Shown: one piece after another, positions 23,690 to 35,335 of the stretch
How the letters are laid out: each line of letters opens with the position of its first letter
Position numbering within the stretch: position 1 is the stretch's first letter
Assembly (NCBI RefSeq): GCF_963259705.1
Contig: NC_081849.1
Coordinates: 52,982,093-53,046,092 of the forward strand
DNA: 64,000 nt
Direction: 5' to 3'
Origin: Myotis daubentonii
Taxonomy: Eukaryota; Chordata; Mammalia; Chiroptera; Vespertilionidae
The notes under the pieces: model-generated
Databases searched by the model: none
What the model saw: the letters and a program-made list of their open reading frames with translations, nothing else
Told to the model about the DNA's origin: nothing
Program-made: the position numbers and the translations under genes

Positions 23690-23865
23690 GCAGTCCATCT
23701 GGCTTATCCCCTGTTTGTAAACAAAGTTTTATTAGAACACAGATGTGGTCACTTGCTTATGTAATGTCTACTTCTGCTTTCATGCTACACCAGAGAACTT
23801 GATGACCTTCACAGAAAACATTTACCATTTTTTTGAAGAGTAAGGATTTGATTTGAAATCTGGCA
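23690..23865 (+). repeat. ancient hAT-like repeat fragment
   Basis: The order GGGCAGTCCATCTGGCTTAT, TTTGTAAACAAAGTTTTATT, GAACACAGATGTGGTCACTT and CTTTCATGCTACACCAGAG matches a common old mammalian DNA-transposon repeat that I recognise but cannot name with certainty. Confidence 0.5.
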
Positions 23866-24269
23866 GCATTACTTATAAATGTAACTTTGAACAAACTGCT
23901 TATCTCTCTCTGTGTTAGTTTCTTTTTTTTAATTAAATCTTTATTGTCCAGATTATTACATTAATTACTCTTTTTTTCCCACCATCACTCCCCTCCACCC
24001 AGTTCCCACCCCACCCTCCGCCCTCACTCCCCACCCACTGTCCTCATCCATAGGTGCACGATTATTGTCCAATCTCTTCCCTCACCCCACACCCCTTTCC
24101 CCCCCACCAAGAATAGTCAGTCCATTCCCTTTCTATGTCCCTGATTCTATTATAATCACCAGTTCATACTGTTCATCAGATTATTTATTCCCTTGATTTT
24201 TAGATGTTGATAGATGTGTATTTGTTGTTCATAATTTGTATCTTTACCTTTTTTTCCTTCTTCCTCTTC

Positions 24270-25218
24270 TTAAAGGATACCTTTCAGCATTTCATATAAT
24301 ACTGGTTTGGTGGTGATGAACTCCTTTAGCTTTTTCTTATCTGTGAAGCTCTTTATCTGGCCTTCACTTCTGAATGATAGCTTTGCTGGATAAAGTAGTC
24401 TTGGTTGTAGGTTCTTGGTATTCATCACTTTGAATATTTCTTGCCACTCCCTTCTGGCCTGCAAAGTTTCTGTTGAGAAATCAGCTGACAGTCGTATGGG
24501 TACTCCCTTGTAGGTAACTGATTTTCTTTCTCTTGCTGCTTTTAGGATTCTCTCTTTGTCTTTAGCTCTTGGCATTTTAATTATGATGTGTCTTGGTGTG
24601 GTCCTCTTTGGATTCCTTTTGTTTGGGGTTCTCTGCCCTTCCTGGACTTGTAAGTCTATTTCTTTCGTCAGGTAGGGGAAGTTTTCTGTCATTATTTCTT
24701 CAAATAGGTTTTCAATATCTTGCTCTCTCTCTTCGTCTGGCACCCCTATAATTCGGATGTTGGTACGCTTGAAGCTGTCCCAGAGGCTCCTTACACTATC
24801 TTTGTATTTTTGGATTCTTTTTCATTTTGCTTTTCTGGTTGGGTGTTTTTTGCTTCTTCGTATTTCAAATCTTTGACTTGATTCTTGCAATCCTCTGGTC
24901 TGCTGTTGGGAGTCTGTATAATGTTCTTTATTTCAGTCAGTGTATGCTTAATTTCTAGCTGGTCCTTTATCACAACATCGAGGGTCTCATTAGATTTCTT
25001 GAGGATCTCACTACATTTATCGGCAGTCTCACCAGTCTTCTTGAAGATCTCACTACATTTATCGGCGGTCTCACCAGTCTTTTCGAGGGCCTTATTAAAT
25101 TTATCAGTGGCTTCTAGACAGTTCTTTAAACTCCTTAAAAGTGTGGTTTGAACTCTATATCCAGCAGTTTGCTTTCCTCCAATTCTGTCATTTGTGTCCT
25201 GTGTCTTTGTCTCGACAT
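24270..25218 (-). pseudogene. L1/HAL1 ORF1p (RNA-binding chaperone), frameshifted
   Basis: ORF1p binds L1 RNA as a trimer and is needed for retrotransposition. The start is taken at the ATG complementary to 25216-25218 (MSRQRHRT), the first Met after the 5' UTR. Two apparent single-base frameshifts (near 25150 and near 24800-24830) break an otherwise continuous frame of about 316 codons, against about 340 for human ORF1p. In order: a short N-terminal part, a coiled-coil region with a 14-residue repeat (about 25140-24900), a charged linker, an RRM (from SLWDSFKRTN, through IIGVPDEE and HIIIKMPRAK) and a C-terminal domain (VTYKGVPIRLSADFS, LQPRLLYPAKLSF). The stop at 24270-24272 follows MLKGIL. 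Confidence 0.88.
25001..25083 (-). repeat. 42-bp tandem duplication in the ORF1 coiled coil
   Basis: Two nearly identical 42-bp units (25001-25042 and 25043-25083) encode tandem copies of KTGETADKCSEI(F/L)K, 14 residues or two heptads. Weaker copies sit on both sides (KALEKTG, KKSNETLDV). The 42-bp unit keeps both frame and heptad phase. Confidence 0.88.
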
Positions 25219-25663
25219 TTTTTATGCTTCGCTGTGTCGATAGAGTGCCTTTCTGTGCTAAGTGTCCCAATTACCTGAGGTAGACACTCTTGGTGCACCC
25301 CCTTGTGGGCTTTGTGCACAGTCTTGTAATTAAGCCTTGATTGTTGTAGTTATCACTGTGAGGAATTGACCTCCAGGCCAATTGGCTATGAAAATCAGCT
25401 GTGTCTGCAGTGAGAGAACTTCTGTGCTGGAGACACACCTCTGGGGCTAGACTTGCTTGGATGGGGCTTTGGTGCTCACTGAGTCTGCCCCCTGAGTGTG
25501 TCTTTTATGGTTCCATGGAGCTGAAAACTCTGTTAGTTTCTTCTTGAATATTTCTAAGGCATATAGAATAGTGACTGGTATAAAGTGAAATTTGTTTTTA
25601 ATTTTATTATGGTTGTTAAATTTTGAGTAATATAACGTATAATAGCTTAAGAATTTTAACACT

Positions 25664-25885
25664 ATTATTTTAGCCCTAGCTGGTTTGGCTCAGTAGATAG
25701 AGGGTCAGCCTGTGGACCAAAAGGTCCCAGGTTTGATTCCAGTCAAGGGCACATGCCTGGGGTGGCATGCAGGAGGCAGCCAATAAATGATTCTCTCTCA
25801 TCATTGATGTTTCCATCTCTCTCTCCCTTCCTCTCTAAAAAAATCAATAAAATATTTTTAAAAAATTTAAAAAATGATTATTTTA
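25664..25885 (+). mobile_element. Ves SINE with 9-bp target duplication
   Basis: The element (25673-25876) starts GCCCTAGCTGGTTTGGCTCA, has B-box GGTTTGATTCC, GGAGGCAGCCAATAAATGAT and ends AATCAATAAAATATTTTTAA. ATTATTTTA flanks it (25664-25672, 25877-25885). The central block between the first GGGCACATGCC and GGCATGCAGG is shorter than in other copies. Confidence 0.93.
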
Positions 25886-26267
25886 AGGATGCAAAATGCA
25901 GAGTGTCATTTTTTTTAAATGCAAGTTTATTTATCATCCTCAGTTTTTAGATTTTCTGGAAATGTCTGGGTTTTTTTTTTTTCCACAGAAAATGGCAGTT
26001 TTGCATTCCAAGACAGACCATTTAAGTTATGGGTCCAGAATATTAAACTTTCCATGAAATTGTTTTTCTTAGATCACATTTTATTAATCTTATCCTTCTC
26101 CTAAAAATACATTCCTATGCTTTTTAGCTAATGAGATTCTTCCTTTTGTAAGATTAAGCAATCAGAGAAAATTTATCATTTCACTTTCTTTGATAGGCCA
26201 TGAAGGTCTACCTGAATCTCTTTAGCATTTCCCATAAATGCTGTTTTTACTTTATTAAAAAATAAAT

Positions 26268-26445
26268 AGCCTCACCAGTGTGGATCAGTGGCTGACCTAT
26301 GAATCAGGAGGTCATGGTTTGATTCCCAGAGGGGCATGTATGAGGCAGCTGATCAATGATTTTCTTTCATCATTGATGTATCTATCTCTCTCTCCTTCTC
26401 CCTTCCTTTCTGAAATCAATAAAAATACATTTTTAAAAAATAAGT
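26268..26445 (+). mobile_element. Ves-type SINE, diverged
   Basis: It reads GCCTCACCAGTGTGGATCAG, TGAATCAGGAGGTCATGGTT, GATTCCCAGAGGGGCATGTA, GAGGCAGCTGATCAATGATT and AAATCAATAAAAATACATTT. An internal deletion has removed the middle of the body. The flanks are A-rich and do not resolve a duplication. Confidence 0.9.
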
Positions 26446-27316
26446 AAAGAACAGCTTTCACATACCAAGTATTATGGTGTTTGCTCCTTAGGCCATTTTT
26501 CCCCCCAGTTTATCCCTCATGCAATAGAGAAGAAATAGCCTGTTATGAATTTGACTGTTTACATAGGGCCACATTTATATGATGGACTGATTCTGTCGGC
26601 TGAAGTTAATGGTGCAGGATTATATATACACTCCTTTCCACTGAGCCCATTCTCTGTTGCCCTCCTTGCTGATAAAGAAACAACACTTGAAATGACACGG
26701 TAAATGGCAAGATTTTAACACTGCCAGGGGACTGTGTGAGTGCTTAATGAGCCATTGCACTGCGTTAATGCCTTACTCTTTGCTCTGTGATGTTAGGTCA
26801 GTGGGCAAATTGGAACTATAAAGTCCAAGGCTGCCACACACATCTCTGGTAATAGAGTGTGGGGTTTTTGTCTGTGTTCTTATTTCAGAAGGCATTTCCC
26901 ACATCAGTTTTCAGGAGACAATGCATTGCCCTATCATAATGGTGAACATAGTTATATGTTAATGGGTTAGCTGACACATTGCTGGGGATTTGGACACTGA
27001 ATTCCTTTCATTTTGCGGCTTTTCTTTGGCCCCCCAACCTCCATTATACCTCATGCCCCTCAGTTCTGGTGTGAATGGTTTGTGATTTTCACATGGCAAC
27101 TATGTAATAGTATTAGCAAATATCTCTATCTTCTATTAGCATCATTCTCTATCTTCTGGTTTACAATAATAATAATTTGAACAGATCATAACAAAAGGGA
27201 AAAGTTCCCAGAATTTGAAACCTGATGAAGTTGTAAGAAAAATAAGAATCAAATCATCTGAACCAATATCAGAGTCTAATCATGACACTTATAATTTTTC
27301 CATATCTCACCTCTCT

Positions 27317-27318
<2 letters not shown>
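26446..27318. other. repeat-poor noncoding stretch
   Basis: From about 26620 to 27080 the sequence is balanced in composition and free of repeats I know, with several TTAATG/GTTAAT homeobox-like cores. It could contain a conserved element, but conservation cannot be judged from one sequence. Confidence 0.35.

Positions 27319-27402
<84 letters not shown>
27319..27402. repeat. compound (CT)n(CA)n microsatellite
   Basis: About 24 CT units followed directly by about 17 CA units. Confidence 0.97.
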
Positions 27403-27403
<1 letters not shown>

Positions 27404-29297
27404 CAATAGTCTACAGTTGCTCTTGGTCTCTTATCTATTTCATTTCTCTCAGAGGTATAATATATTTCAGGCTGAAGAGTCGTGGCATTAAGAGCAATAC
27501 TTTCCTCATTTCTTAATCTGGAAAATGGAGGTAATATTAATATCATCTAATCTGAAAAGTCAATAGAAGACTCTTTACTTGAGTGTATAACAATTTTCCA
27601 GATCCCAAATTATAATGTGATCTCTTTCGTTAATGAGGAAGAAGGAAAAAACAAATAGACACACACTGAAAACACAGAAATAAATTTTCCATAGGATGCA
27701 GGAGAGAAAATATAAATTCTGCGTTTCTTTAACTGAAAGTTTAATACAGCACATAATCATATAAGAATAAAAGAGAAATTCAGTGTACACAAGAAGTTAA
27801 ACTGTGTTTTCCTAAATGAAAATTGTATTTATTAAACAGCAAACATTGCAAAAAGCACCTTGAAAAGCTGTGCCGTAACTGGCACTCAGTGACAGACAAT
27901 CAAAGTGTGGGATACAGAACAGTGGCTCTGTCTGGAGCACAGAGTCTGGGGTACACAGACCATCTGAAGCAGAAGCGTTTTCTCACAGAGCATCTGAAAT
28001 ATTCATAGGGCCCGCACTGGAATAAATTTATTGCGGCTACAAGATATAGAAAAGGGTGATAAACTGCTTTCCTGACCTTGGAGAACTGTGCTGGCATCTT
28101 AAGAGACTTTGATACATAGGAACGCAGGCATGCTTGTGATTTGTTGGCTGCAGTGCGGGGCCTGAGCTTCTAGGTGCTTGGAAAACAAGGGGGATCTGCA
28201 GAGGAGGCGCTGTGTGCAGCGCTCTTGCTGGCAAATGCAGCCGGTGACAACTCAGGGGTTCCGAATGTTAAACCGCTCCACTGAAGCCCCCCACAGGCCC
28301 AAACCTACGGAATATCTATTGTGCCCTGCGGTCTGCCGCTTGGGTTTTCTGATGTCTCTCTGCTTTCTTCACTGGAAACATAGCATTTGACCCCCTGCAT
28401 CTTGTTTACATAGTGTTGCCTCACGCAGCACCTTGGGGCCCTAATGAGTGACAGAGATAGCGAGGAGAGGCTACATTTGTGAAAAGTAAAGCCAAGCAGA
28501 GTTTTAATAATGTGAGGCCTGAGCCCCATTAGCTCCACAACATGTCCTTGAAATATAAAGACTGAATAACAAACTGGAAGATGTGAAGTGGGGAATGCTG
28601 AAATGAGGGAAGCACTGGGAATATAAATTGCTGAAATCCATTTTTATTTTCTATGCCAGAAGGCTCCTTTTTAAAAAACCCAAAGAATTACTAACTAATT
28701 TATAGAAAAAAGTTTTAATTTGTATTGTTTGTTCTATAATTTTTAACATATAACTTTCATCTGTCTAGTTCAAGAAATGAGTTCAAGGTTAAAAAGTATA
28801 GTGGCAACAAAAATATAATTAGATTTGCAAAACTGATGAGGCACAATTTTAATTTTTCTAATCCAGTCCAATGTATCGTTTATAATGCATTGATTAGGTC
28901 AGATTTTCCAGTGATTTCCCATTTGAACCTATCCTATCATAATGACAGTGGGACATTCTATCCAAAAATAAGTGTTTCCTGTTTCTAAGAGCGGTCGTTA
29001 GGGGCATTCACAAAGGACAGAAGCATCTCTTCAGAGGGGTTCTGTGAAATCAGACCATGCGTACACAATTCTTAGCCCCCAAGTAGTAGAATAACAATGG
29101 ATAAAATTCCTTTCCTTGTTTCTTGCTTTCAGTTTAGCAAAGATTACCTTTCCACTGTTCAAGCTCTACCAGTAAATACATTGCATGTTCTTACCATTTA
29201 CCAAGTAGCTAGGACAGCGGGTGTCTTGCTTATATGTGAATGCCCTGGAAGGCAACAGACTTGGGTTGCTCTCCATTCCCATATCATTAACAGGTAG
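27403..29297. other. repeat-poor noncoding stretch
   Basis: The interval 27820-28560 has higher GC than the surroundings and no repeat signature. Several short open frames overlap on both strands, none with a recognisable domain or convincing splice context. Confidence 0.4.
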
Positions 29298-29333
29298 ATT
29301 CTTGGTGTATGACTAGGAGAATACACCAAGAAT
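29298..29333. repeat. perfect 13-bp inverted repeat
   Basis: ATTCTTGGTGTAT (29298-29310) and its exact complement ATACACCAAGAAT (29321-29333) are separated by 10 bp. It is not inside any element I recognise. Confidence 0.9.
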
Positions 29334-29569
29334 TCTGTTCTCTCCCTCTGGTGTCTATAACAAGAGTGTGTGCATTTATGCTTGCCAGGCCTGTGGTGGA
29401 GTAGTTAACTATTGGCTTTTTCAAAAGTCATTTATAACCCTATTTAGACCAAGTAGCCTGAAATTGTTTTCTGAAGTTCTGGAGGTTGATGGGCTTGACT
29501 TTTGTCTAGTGAGTTTAGCATTTATAGATACAATACCTCTGTATATTTTAAAGTTTAGAATATTGGATG

Positions 29570-29779
29570 TATAGAAGCAGGAGTCCTCAAACTACGGCCC
29601 GCGGGCCACATGCGGCCTGCTGAAAACATTTATCCGGCCCACCGGGTGTTTTTGCCACCGCTGTGTGCATAGGAATTTGTTCAGAGTTTTTTTTTTAAAC
29701 TATAGTCCGGCCCTCCAATGGTCTGAGGGACAGTGAACTGGCCCCCTGTTTAAAAAGTTTGAGGACCCATGTATAGAAG
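29570..29779. mobile_element. non-autonomous hAT transposon with 8-bp duplication
   Basis: The element (29578-29771) is flanked by perfect TATAGAAG (29570-29577, 29772-29779). Its ends are inverted: CAGGAGTCCTCAAACT and, complemented from the right, CATGGGTCCTCAAACT. It includes CGGCCCGCGGGCC and TAGTCCGGCCCTCC blocks, and a T run at 29688-29696. No transposase is present. Confidence 0.92.
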
Positions 29780-30344
29780 AGTACACCTTTACAAACGGAG
29801 ATTTTCCTCACCAATGTAAATGTCTCACACAAAAGGGTAACTTCTACTTGGTTTTCAGAACTTCTCCTGTCTACTTTTTTTTTACATAACCAGCTCAAAA
29901 CAATCCTTATGCAAATAATATTGAAGGCTATATTCCTTTATAATATCTTAGAAATAATATATAAAATTACTATTACATCAACTATATTACTTAAATTCTT
30001 TACTTAGACCACATGGGAATAAGACAACAAAATTTACAGAGGTTATTAGTAATTAAACATATGTATAAGAGACCTGATGGTGAAGGAAAAAGAAGGCTCT
30101 GTACATCCTTCTACTGATGTTTCTCACTGACAGCTTACATTAAAGCCACAGGGAGCAGTTGACTTGTACTCCATAAAATCAGCTTGCAGGATACAGAACA
30201 GAGTGGAGCGTGGAAGGTGAATCTGGAGAGGCAAATGGAAACTACCTATCATATTACAAACACTCAAGAGTCTTATTTCTACAAATCGAATTACTTTTAG
30301 AGCCATACCTAATAAATAGAAGAAGCAATAACGCAGAAATCATA
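29780..30344. other. noncoding stretch, nothing recognised
   Basis: AT-rich, apparently unique sequence. Confidence 0.4.
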
Positions 30345-30505
30345 ATTTGTATCAAAAGCCTCCATTCCCTCATCTGTAAGTCAAGGATAAAAATCTTTGC
30401 ATCCTAAAGTCATGAGGGTTAAATCAGATTATGAACATGGAGTTTGTACACCACTAGGGATATCTTAAGTGATCAGTCAATGTTATGGCTGTTTATATAA
30501 GTGGT
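30345..30505 (+). repeat. MIR SINE fragment
   Basis: CCTCATCTGTAAGTCAAGGA, GAGGGTTAAATCAGATTATG and the diverged end GATCAGTCAATGTTATGGCT follow the MIR order. Confidence 0.7.
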
Positions 30506-30770
30506 ACCATAAATGCTTAATGTTTTCTATCCTACTTTTTGTTTTGTAAGGTGTTTTCTGAGCATGTGTCTGTTAATGACTTCACAGCATTTTTGCCATA
30601 TATCAGTAAGCAAATGTTATATTTAGCCAAATTGTTAATTTTTTGCCAATTTGACCTCTCCACAAATTAAAATATTTTGTATTTTCATCACTCATTAACA
30701 GCTTTAAAAATATATAACTCAGGAAACAATCCCACATCTAAAAATTAACTTTTTGGAAAAAGATAAAGAA

Positions 30771-30802
<32 letters not shown>

Positions 30803-30812
30803 TTATATTTCT
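30771..30812. repeat. (AT)n microsatellite
   Basis: About 20 AT units with one G interruption. Confidence 0.93.
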
Positions 30813-32960
30813 TAATAAATATGGGAAATGTAGTATGAGATGGCATATACTTGATTTAAGTCACTCATGAATATTACTACTATCATTCAGAAAAGTTCAT
30901 GTAAATAGGTAAACTACTTTTTCTAAAGTCTTGGGAAATTTTCAAAGGAGATCCTGACAAATAAGCTTCTCCTGTAATGGTGGAGCCTTTCTTGCTCCAT
31001 GTTTGTGGTGACATGCATTCAAGTACTTTTGTTTCCTGTTTTATTTTGAATTCTACTTGAATATAGGAGTTCTTTTTGTAATAAGCCAACTCTATGTGGA
31101 TGTTAATTTAAAGCCAACTAACTTGAAGCTCAGGTATACTTGTCCCAGTCTTTATATTTGTTTGTACCCATAAAACCTGATTCCATGGTCACACGTTTGA
31201 GGTTATTTGTGGTTAAGGACAGTATCTGGGTGATATGTCATTGGGACAGACAGCCGGTGTTGGAGGTGCAGAAACACTCTGCCCCTGTTGCAGAGTTACA
31301 GTTCATAGGCTGAGTCTGTGGAAGATAGATGAATGCTCCCACCATTGTTCAGGGCTCAGTCCAGGAGTTTAACAAAAGAAATCAATGAGGCACAACTGTG
31401 TAAAATAGGGGTCAAGTATGTACAGCTGTGGCGACACATATATCAGAAAGCATTGTTTGACTTTTCTCTGGACAGCATTCATTATCAAAATGGGCTTCAG
31501 AAGCTTTTTATTAAAAACAAATTGGTGTTAATTAATTCTGATTGCAGTGGCCATTAGTCAGCTATCTCATTGCAGGAAGCTGGATCAAATCAAAACTGTT
31601 CTCTACAATCTCTGATGGTTTGCTAGCTCTAAAGCTAATTTTGAATTAGAATTTTGATATTTTAACTTAGAGTGAACATTTCTACTCTGGGTTTCTTGAT
31701 CATTAGCTCTCTTATCTTAACCTTCTTTGGAAGATGTGCATTATCTTGCTTCCTACTTACTTACCAATGATTTATATTTTTCTATGCATCATATAGTTCT
31801 GGATTCAAAGAAATTGTATTTATTTTCATATAAATACCTGGGATTTTGAAATTTAAATACATCTTTAAATAAGAATAGTTATGATTTTCCCCATTTTTCA
31901 AATTCCATACAAATTCCAAGTTATTTCTCTTGTGTTTTAAATATCCATATTCCATAATTCTTATCCTGCATGTTATTCTTTTTTCATGCCTTATCTCTTT
32001 CTAACAAACACACACATGCACAAGCAAAAAGAAAGAAAAAAAAAAGCCTTGCAAAGATCCTTTATTTTTTCCTCTAATTAGTCTGAATAAGATCCAGTTC
32101 AATCGCCCTATTTCTCATTGTCTTGGCCATTTACTGACTGACCAACAAATTATGTTTTTTTCTTACCTTTCTTTAGCCTGAGGAACAGTGAAAATTAGAA
32201 GTAGGAGGCAGAATCTCTATAAATAATATGTGAGGGAGGAAGAAAAGGTGTGTATGAATATGTTTGAGGTGCAGAGAGGAAGTTTCAAGTGGTGTGCAAC
32301 AGAAAAGGAGGCTGTGAAAAAAATGAAAGCATGGGGACAGGTGTTGCAATATGGAAGAAATTGGAGGTGATACAGAATTTAAAGATAATACTGGTCTTAG
32401 ACTCCATCCAACGGAGCCCCATTCTACAGGTTATCACCTATAGAATCATCTAATCTTTGGAATGCCATTTTCCAAATGTTCTACATCCTGCTCCAGTGTC
32501 TCTAAAAAGCTGAGCTGGTGGCACTTAAGCTCCCCATCCACAGACTGGGTGGAGCACCCCAAGCCCAGACTGGGACCTGCAAGTGCCTCAGTTTCTATTT
32601 TTAGTTTATGGGGCTTCGTCTCTTACCAAAACTGGAGTCATTCAGATGACCAGTGGAGCTCCAGCATTTGCAACTATAGGGTCATCTCTGGATACTCTGG
32701 TCAGGTCACCAGGACCTGGTTCCAGGAAGGCAGCCGTGTATGTGAATTGCTCCCTTTGACTAGTTAAATGTTTCTCTGAATGGATCACATGAGATTAGAC
32801 TTTGATATGCAGATTTGGGGTAATATAACTCTCATCACAGAAAGAGTTCAGGGCTCTGCTCTGCCACCAAAGAATCTTAGGCTTGAATCTTCCAGGGGTC
32901 CATGTGTTGACTCTTGCCCATTTGTTTCAAGAATAATGACACCTTGGGTATATAGTATTC
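30813..32960. other. long noncoding stretch, repeat-poor in part
   Basis: No known repeat family was recognised. The segment 31180-31640 looks unique and contains an AT-rich core with AAAACAAATTGG and TTAATTAATTCTGATTG. 32390-32770 is GC-richer but without a domain-bearing frame. Confidence 0.35.
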
Positions 32961-33184
32961 AAGGGTGGTAGCCCTGACTGATTTGGCTCAGTGGATAGAG
33001 CATCGGCCTGCGGACTGAAGGGTCTCAGGTTTGATTCCGGTCAAGGGCATATACCTTGGTTGCGGGCATATCCCCAGTGGGGAGTGTGCAGGAGGCAGCT
33101 GATCAATGTTTCTAACTCTCTATCCCTCTCCCTTCCTCTCTGTAAAAAATCAATAAAATATATTTTTTAAAAAAAGAGTGGTAG
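32961..33184 (+). mobile_element. Ves SINE, near-consensus
   Basis: The element (32972-33173) begins CCCTGACTGATTTGGCTCAG, contains A-box TGGCTCAGTGGATAG, B-box GGTTTGATTCC, GGAGGCAGCTGATCAATG and ends AATCAATAAAATATATTTTT. The flanks AAGGGTGGTAG (32961-32971) and AAGAGTGGTAG (33174-33184) differ at one base. Confidence 0.96.
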
Positions 33185-34492
33185 AAGTGATAATGGCCAT
33201 CCCCTATCCAGCACTATGTCCCCCACTCTCTCACCGGACTCTGGCAACTATCCCTCAGCCAGCTTTATACCATGTGTTGCTGGTCTTCCAGGTACCATTT
33301 CTCTTCTTTCCAGATCATTGTTCCTTCCATATGTCAATAGACTTTCATCAATGTCCATTCTTGCCTCCAATTTATGTGGTGACTTTGTGTTCTTTTGTGA
33401 ATGGGACCACTTTTCTCACTCCATCTACAAACCCCTCACCTATACCCCAGGTAGTGGTATATAAAAAAGATCACATTTTAATATTAAAGTAATCACATCC
33501 TCATGATTTAATGGTTAGAAGATGTACTGTTCAACGTTTAGTCTATAAAACTTCATACACTAAATTTAACTTGATCAGATTACAAATTATCATTCACAAT
33601 TTCCTGCATTCTCTGGATGAAACTTGCATTTTTGGTCATCTTCAAAACAGTATAATAACATCCTTTGAGAGAGTCATCAGAAGTGAATTCCATGGGCAGT
33701 ATGATGGATGGTGCAGCATTATGAGTAATGATGTAACCAGAACTAAATAAATGGTATTGGGGAACTGTGGTAGCAAGAAGATCTGTATTCTTTCAACACA
33801 AACAGGTTCTGAAGAGTATGACATTGTGAGTAATAGCAAGGTTGCTACCTTTTCCTCCTGGTGAAAGATATGAAATTAGCCAGCTATTACACATTTGAAA
33901 GGGAAGAACATGAAGAGGAGGCTCCTGAGACTGAGCACAGACAGATTGTGTCTGGACACGACAAAAATCTTCATGTGACTGCACAATAATCAAATACTCT
34001 AAATCTTCACCAGTAAATCACTAAGCCTCTCACATAGGCCCATGAACTTTTAAATACATTTTAATCCAAATGTTTATGTTAATGTGTTTCATACACGGCA
34101 AGAAATATTTCCCCAGGATTCTGGATACACTAGGGGCACCTCTTCTTTACCAGGTTCTTTCTAGTAACCCATTCAGCTACCCAGAGGCATGTACAACACA
34201 TTCCTACTTTGAAAATGGCAAGAGTACTTGAAATTTATACTATTGATAAAAATCTTAATTTTCCCAAAAGTAAGAGGCAAGCACATTATTTTATTGATTA
34301 TGGGGAGAGATTTGTAAGAGAAATAGGAGATCATTGAAGAAGAGGAGAACCATGGCAGTACATTTGTTTGGTTATTTCTCTTATTTCAAGCATTCAGAAA
34401 AATATTATGATTATGACACTAGCCATAATGCTATGAGTTTGAATATATTTGTGTCTTCTAGATTGAGTTATGTTTGAATTTATGGAAATTAA
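33185..34492. other. noncoding stretch, nothing recognised
   Basis: Mixed composition. Open frames at 33178-33492 and 33511-33750 lack any recognised domain. Confidence 0.4.
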
Positions 34493-34543
34493 TGTATTCA
34501 TTCAGATATTATTGAAGGACCACATTAAGTGCCAGGTATACAA

Positions 34544-34605
<62 letters not shown>

Positions 34606-34715
34606 CCTTTGACTTTATTCTCTACTTTAAGCTATTAACAGTTTAGTGGAAGAGACAAACATGTAAACAAATAATTATATAATGTGTTTTGATAACAAAT
34701 ACAAAAGACAAACTA
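34493..34715 (-). repeat. L2 LINE fragment containing an (AT)n array
   Basis: TATTCATTCAGATATTATTG and TTAAGTGCCAGGTATACAAA, then after the microsatellite TAACAGTTTAGTGGAAGAGA and CATGTAAACAAATAATTATA, follow the reverse strand of the L2 3' region. Confidence 0.65.
34548..34601. repeat. (TA)n microsatellite
   Basis: About 27 uninterrupted TA units inside the L2 remnant. Confidence 0.97.
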
Positions 34716-35335
34716 ATCAATATGGGGAAACAGGAGCAAGCTTTATATGTGGTAATTTTTTAACAATCTTATAAGATTAATAGGAGTGTGCAGGGACATA
34801 GACAACAGAAGTCTAATACAGGCTGATGAACAGGTATGCAAATATTAGCATTGACCCTAACTTTGTGTTTCTCTTACACTGTAACTTAGATTCATGAGAT
34901 AGAAAATATTTCTCAGCACTCTTTAATTCATCTCTGTAGTTTAACACAATTAAAGGAGTGTTACTTGGTCTATTTTGAGGAATATTTCTCAAATTTCCTG
35001 ACTGTTGCACAAATTATTGTACACAATACTTGTATGTACTAACTTATATATTAGCTAGCCCTCTGTATGTTGATAAATTATCTCTCAACCCCAGTTCCGC
35101 ATCGTATGGAAGTCAAAACTCCTCTATAAAGTTGATGTGAATTGCTAGAGATTTACCTCTTAGGTTCCCTTGATCTTGGTTCTTGTCTCCATGTGTGTCA
35201 TATTACTTCATACCACACAGATGAAGATATGACACCAGTCGGTTCCTTAATAACCTTTCTTCTTAGTCATGGCACATTCAAATAGTCACACTCTTAGTAT
35301 CTCACCCTCCAACCCATTCATGTGGGATTACAAAT
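34716..35335. other. noncoding stretch, nothing recognised
   Basis: AT-rich sequence without recognisable features. Confidence 0.4.

Larger units (their letters stand above)
23913..25542 (-). mobile_element. ORF2-less half-L1 (HAL1-type), full-length insertion
   Basis: A minus-strand element of about 1.6 kb (23925-25530) lies between perfect 12-bp repeats TGTTAGTTTCTT (23913-23924, 25531-25542). In its own direction it has a 5' UTR of about 312 bp (25530-25219), an ORF1 (25218-24270), a 3' UTR of about 345 bp ending AATAAAGATTTAATT, and a short A-tail. No ORF2 sequence lies between ORF1 and the 3' UTR. L1-derived elements that keep ORF1 and lose ORF2 are known in mammals as HAL1 and must borrow reverse transcriptase in trans. 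A deletion after insertion is the alternative. Confidence 0.85.

Noticed and set aside
25001..25083. CRISPR-like or satellite repeat
   Set aside because: Only two close units, in frame within a LINE ORF1; the genome is eukaryotic.
24885..25151. 88-codon plus-strand frame with a repeated motif
   Set aside because: Antisense of the half-L1 ORF1 coiled-coil repeat.
27307..27546. Cys-Val / Arg-Glu repeat frames
   Set aside because: Translation of the (CT)n(CA)n microsatellite.
33178..33492. 104-codon frame as possible exon
   Set aside because: Starts in a SINE tail and has no recognised domain or convincing splice sites.
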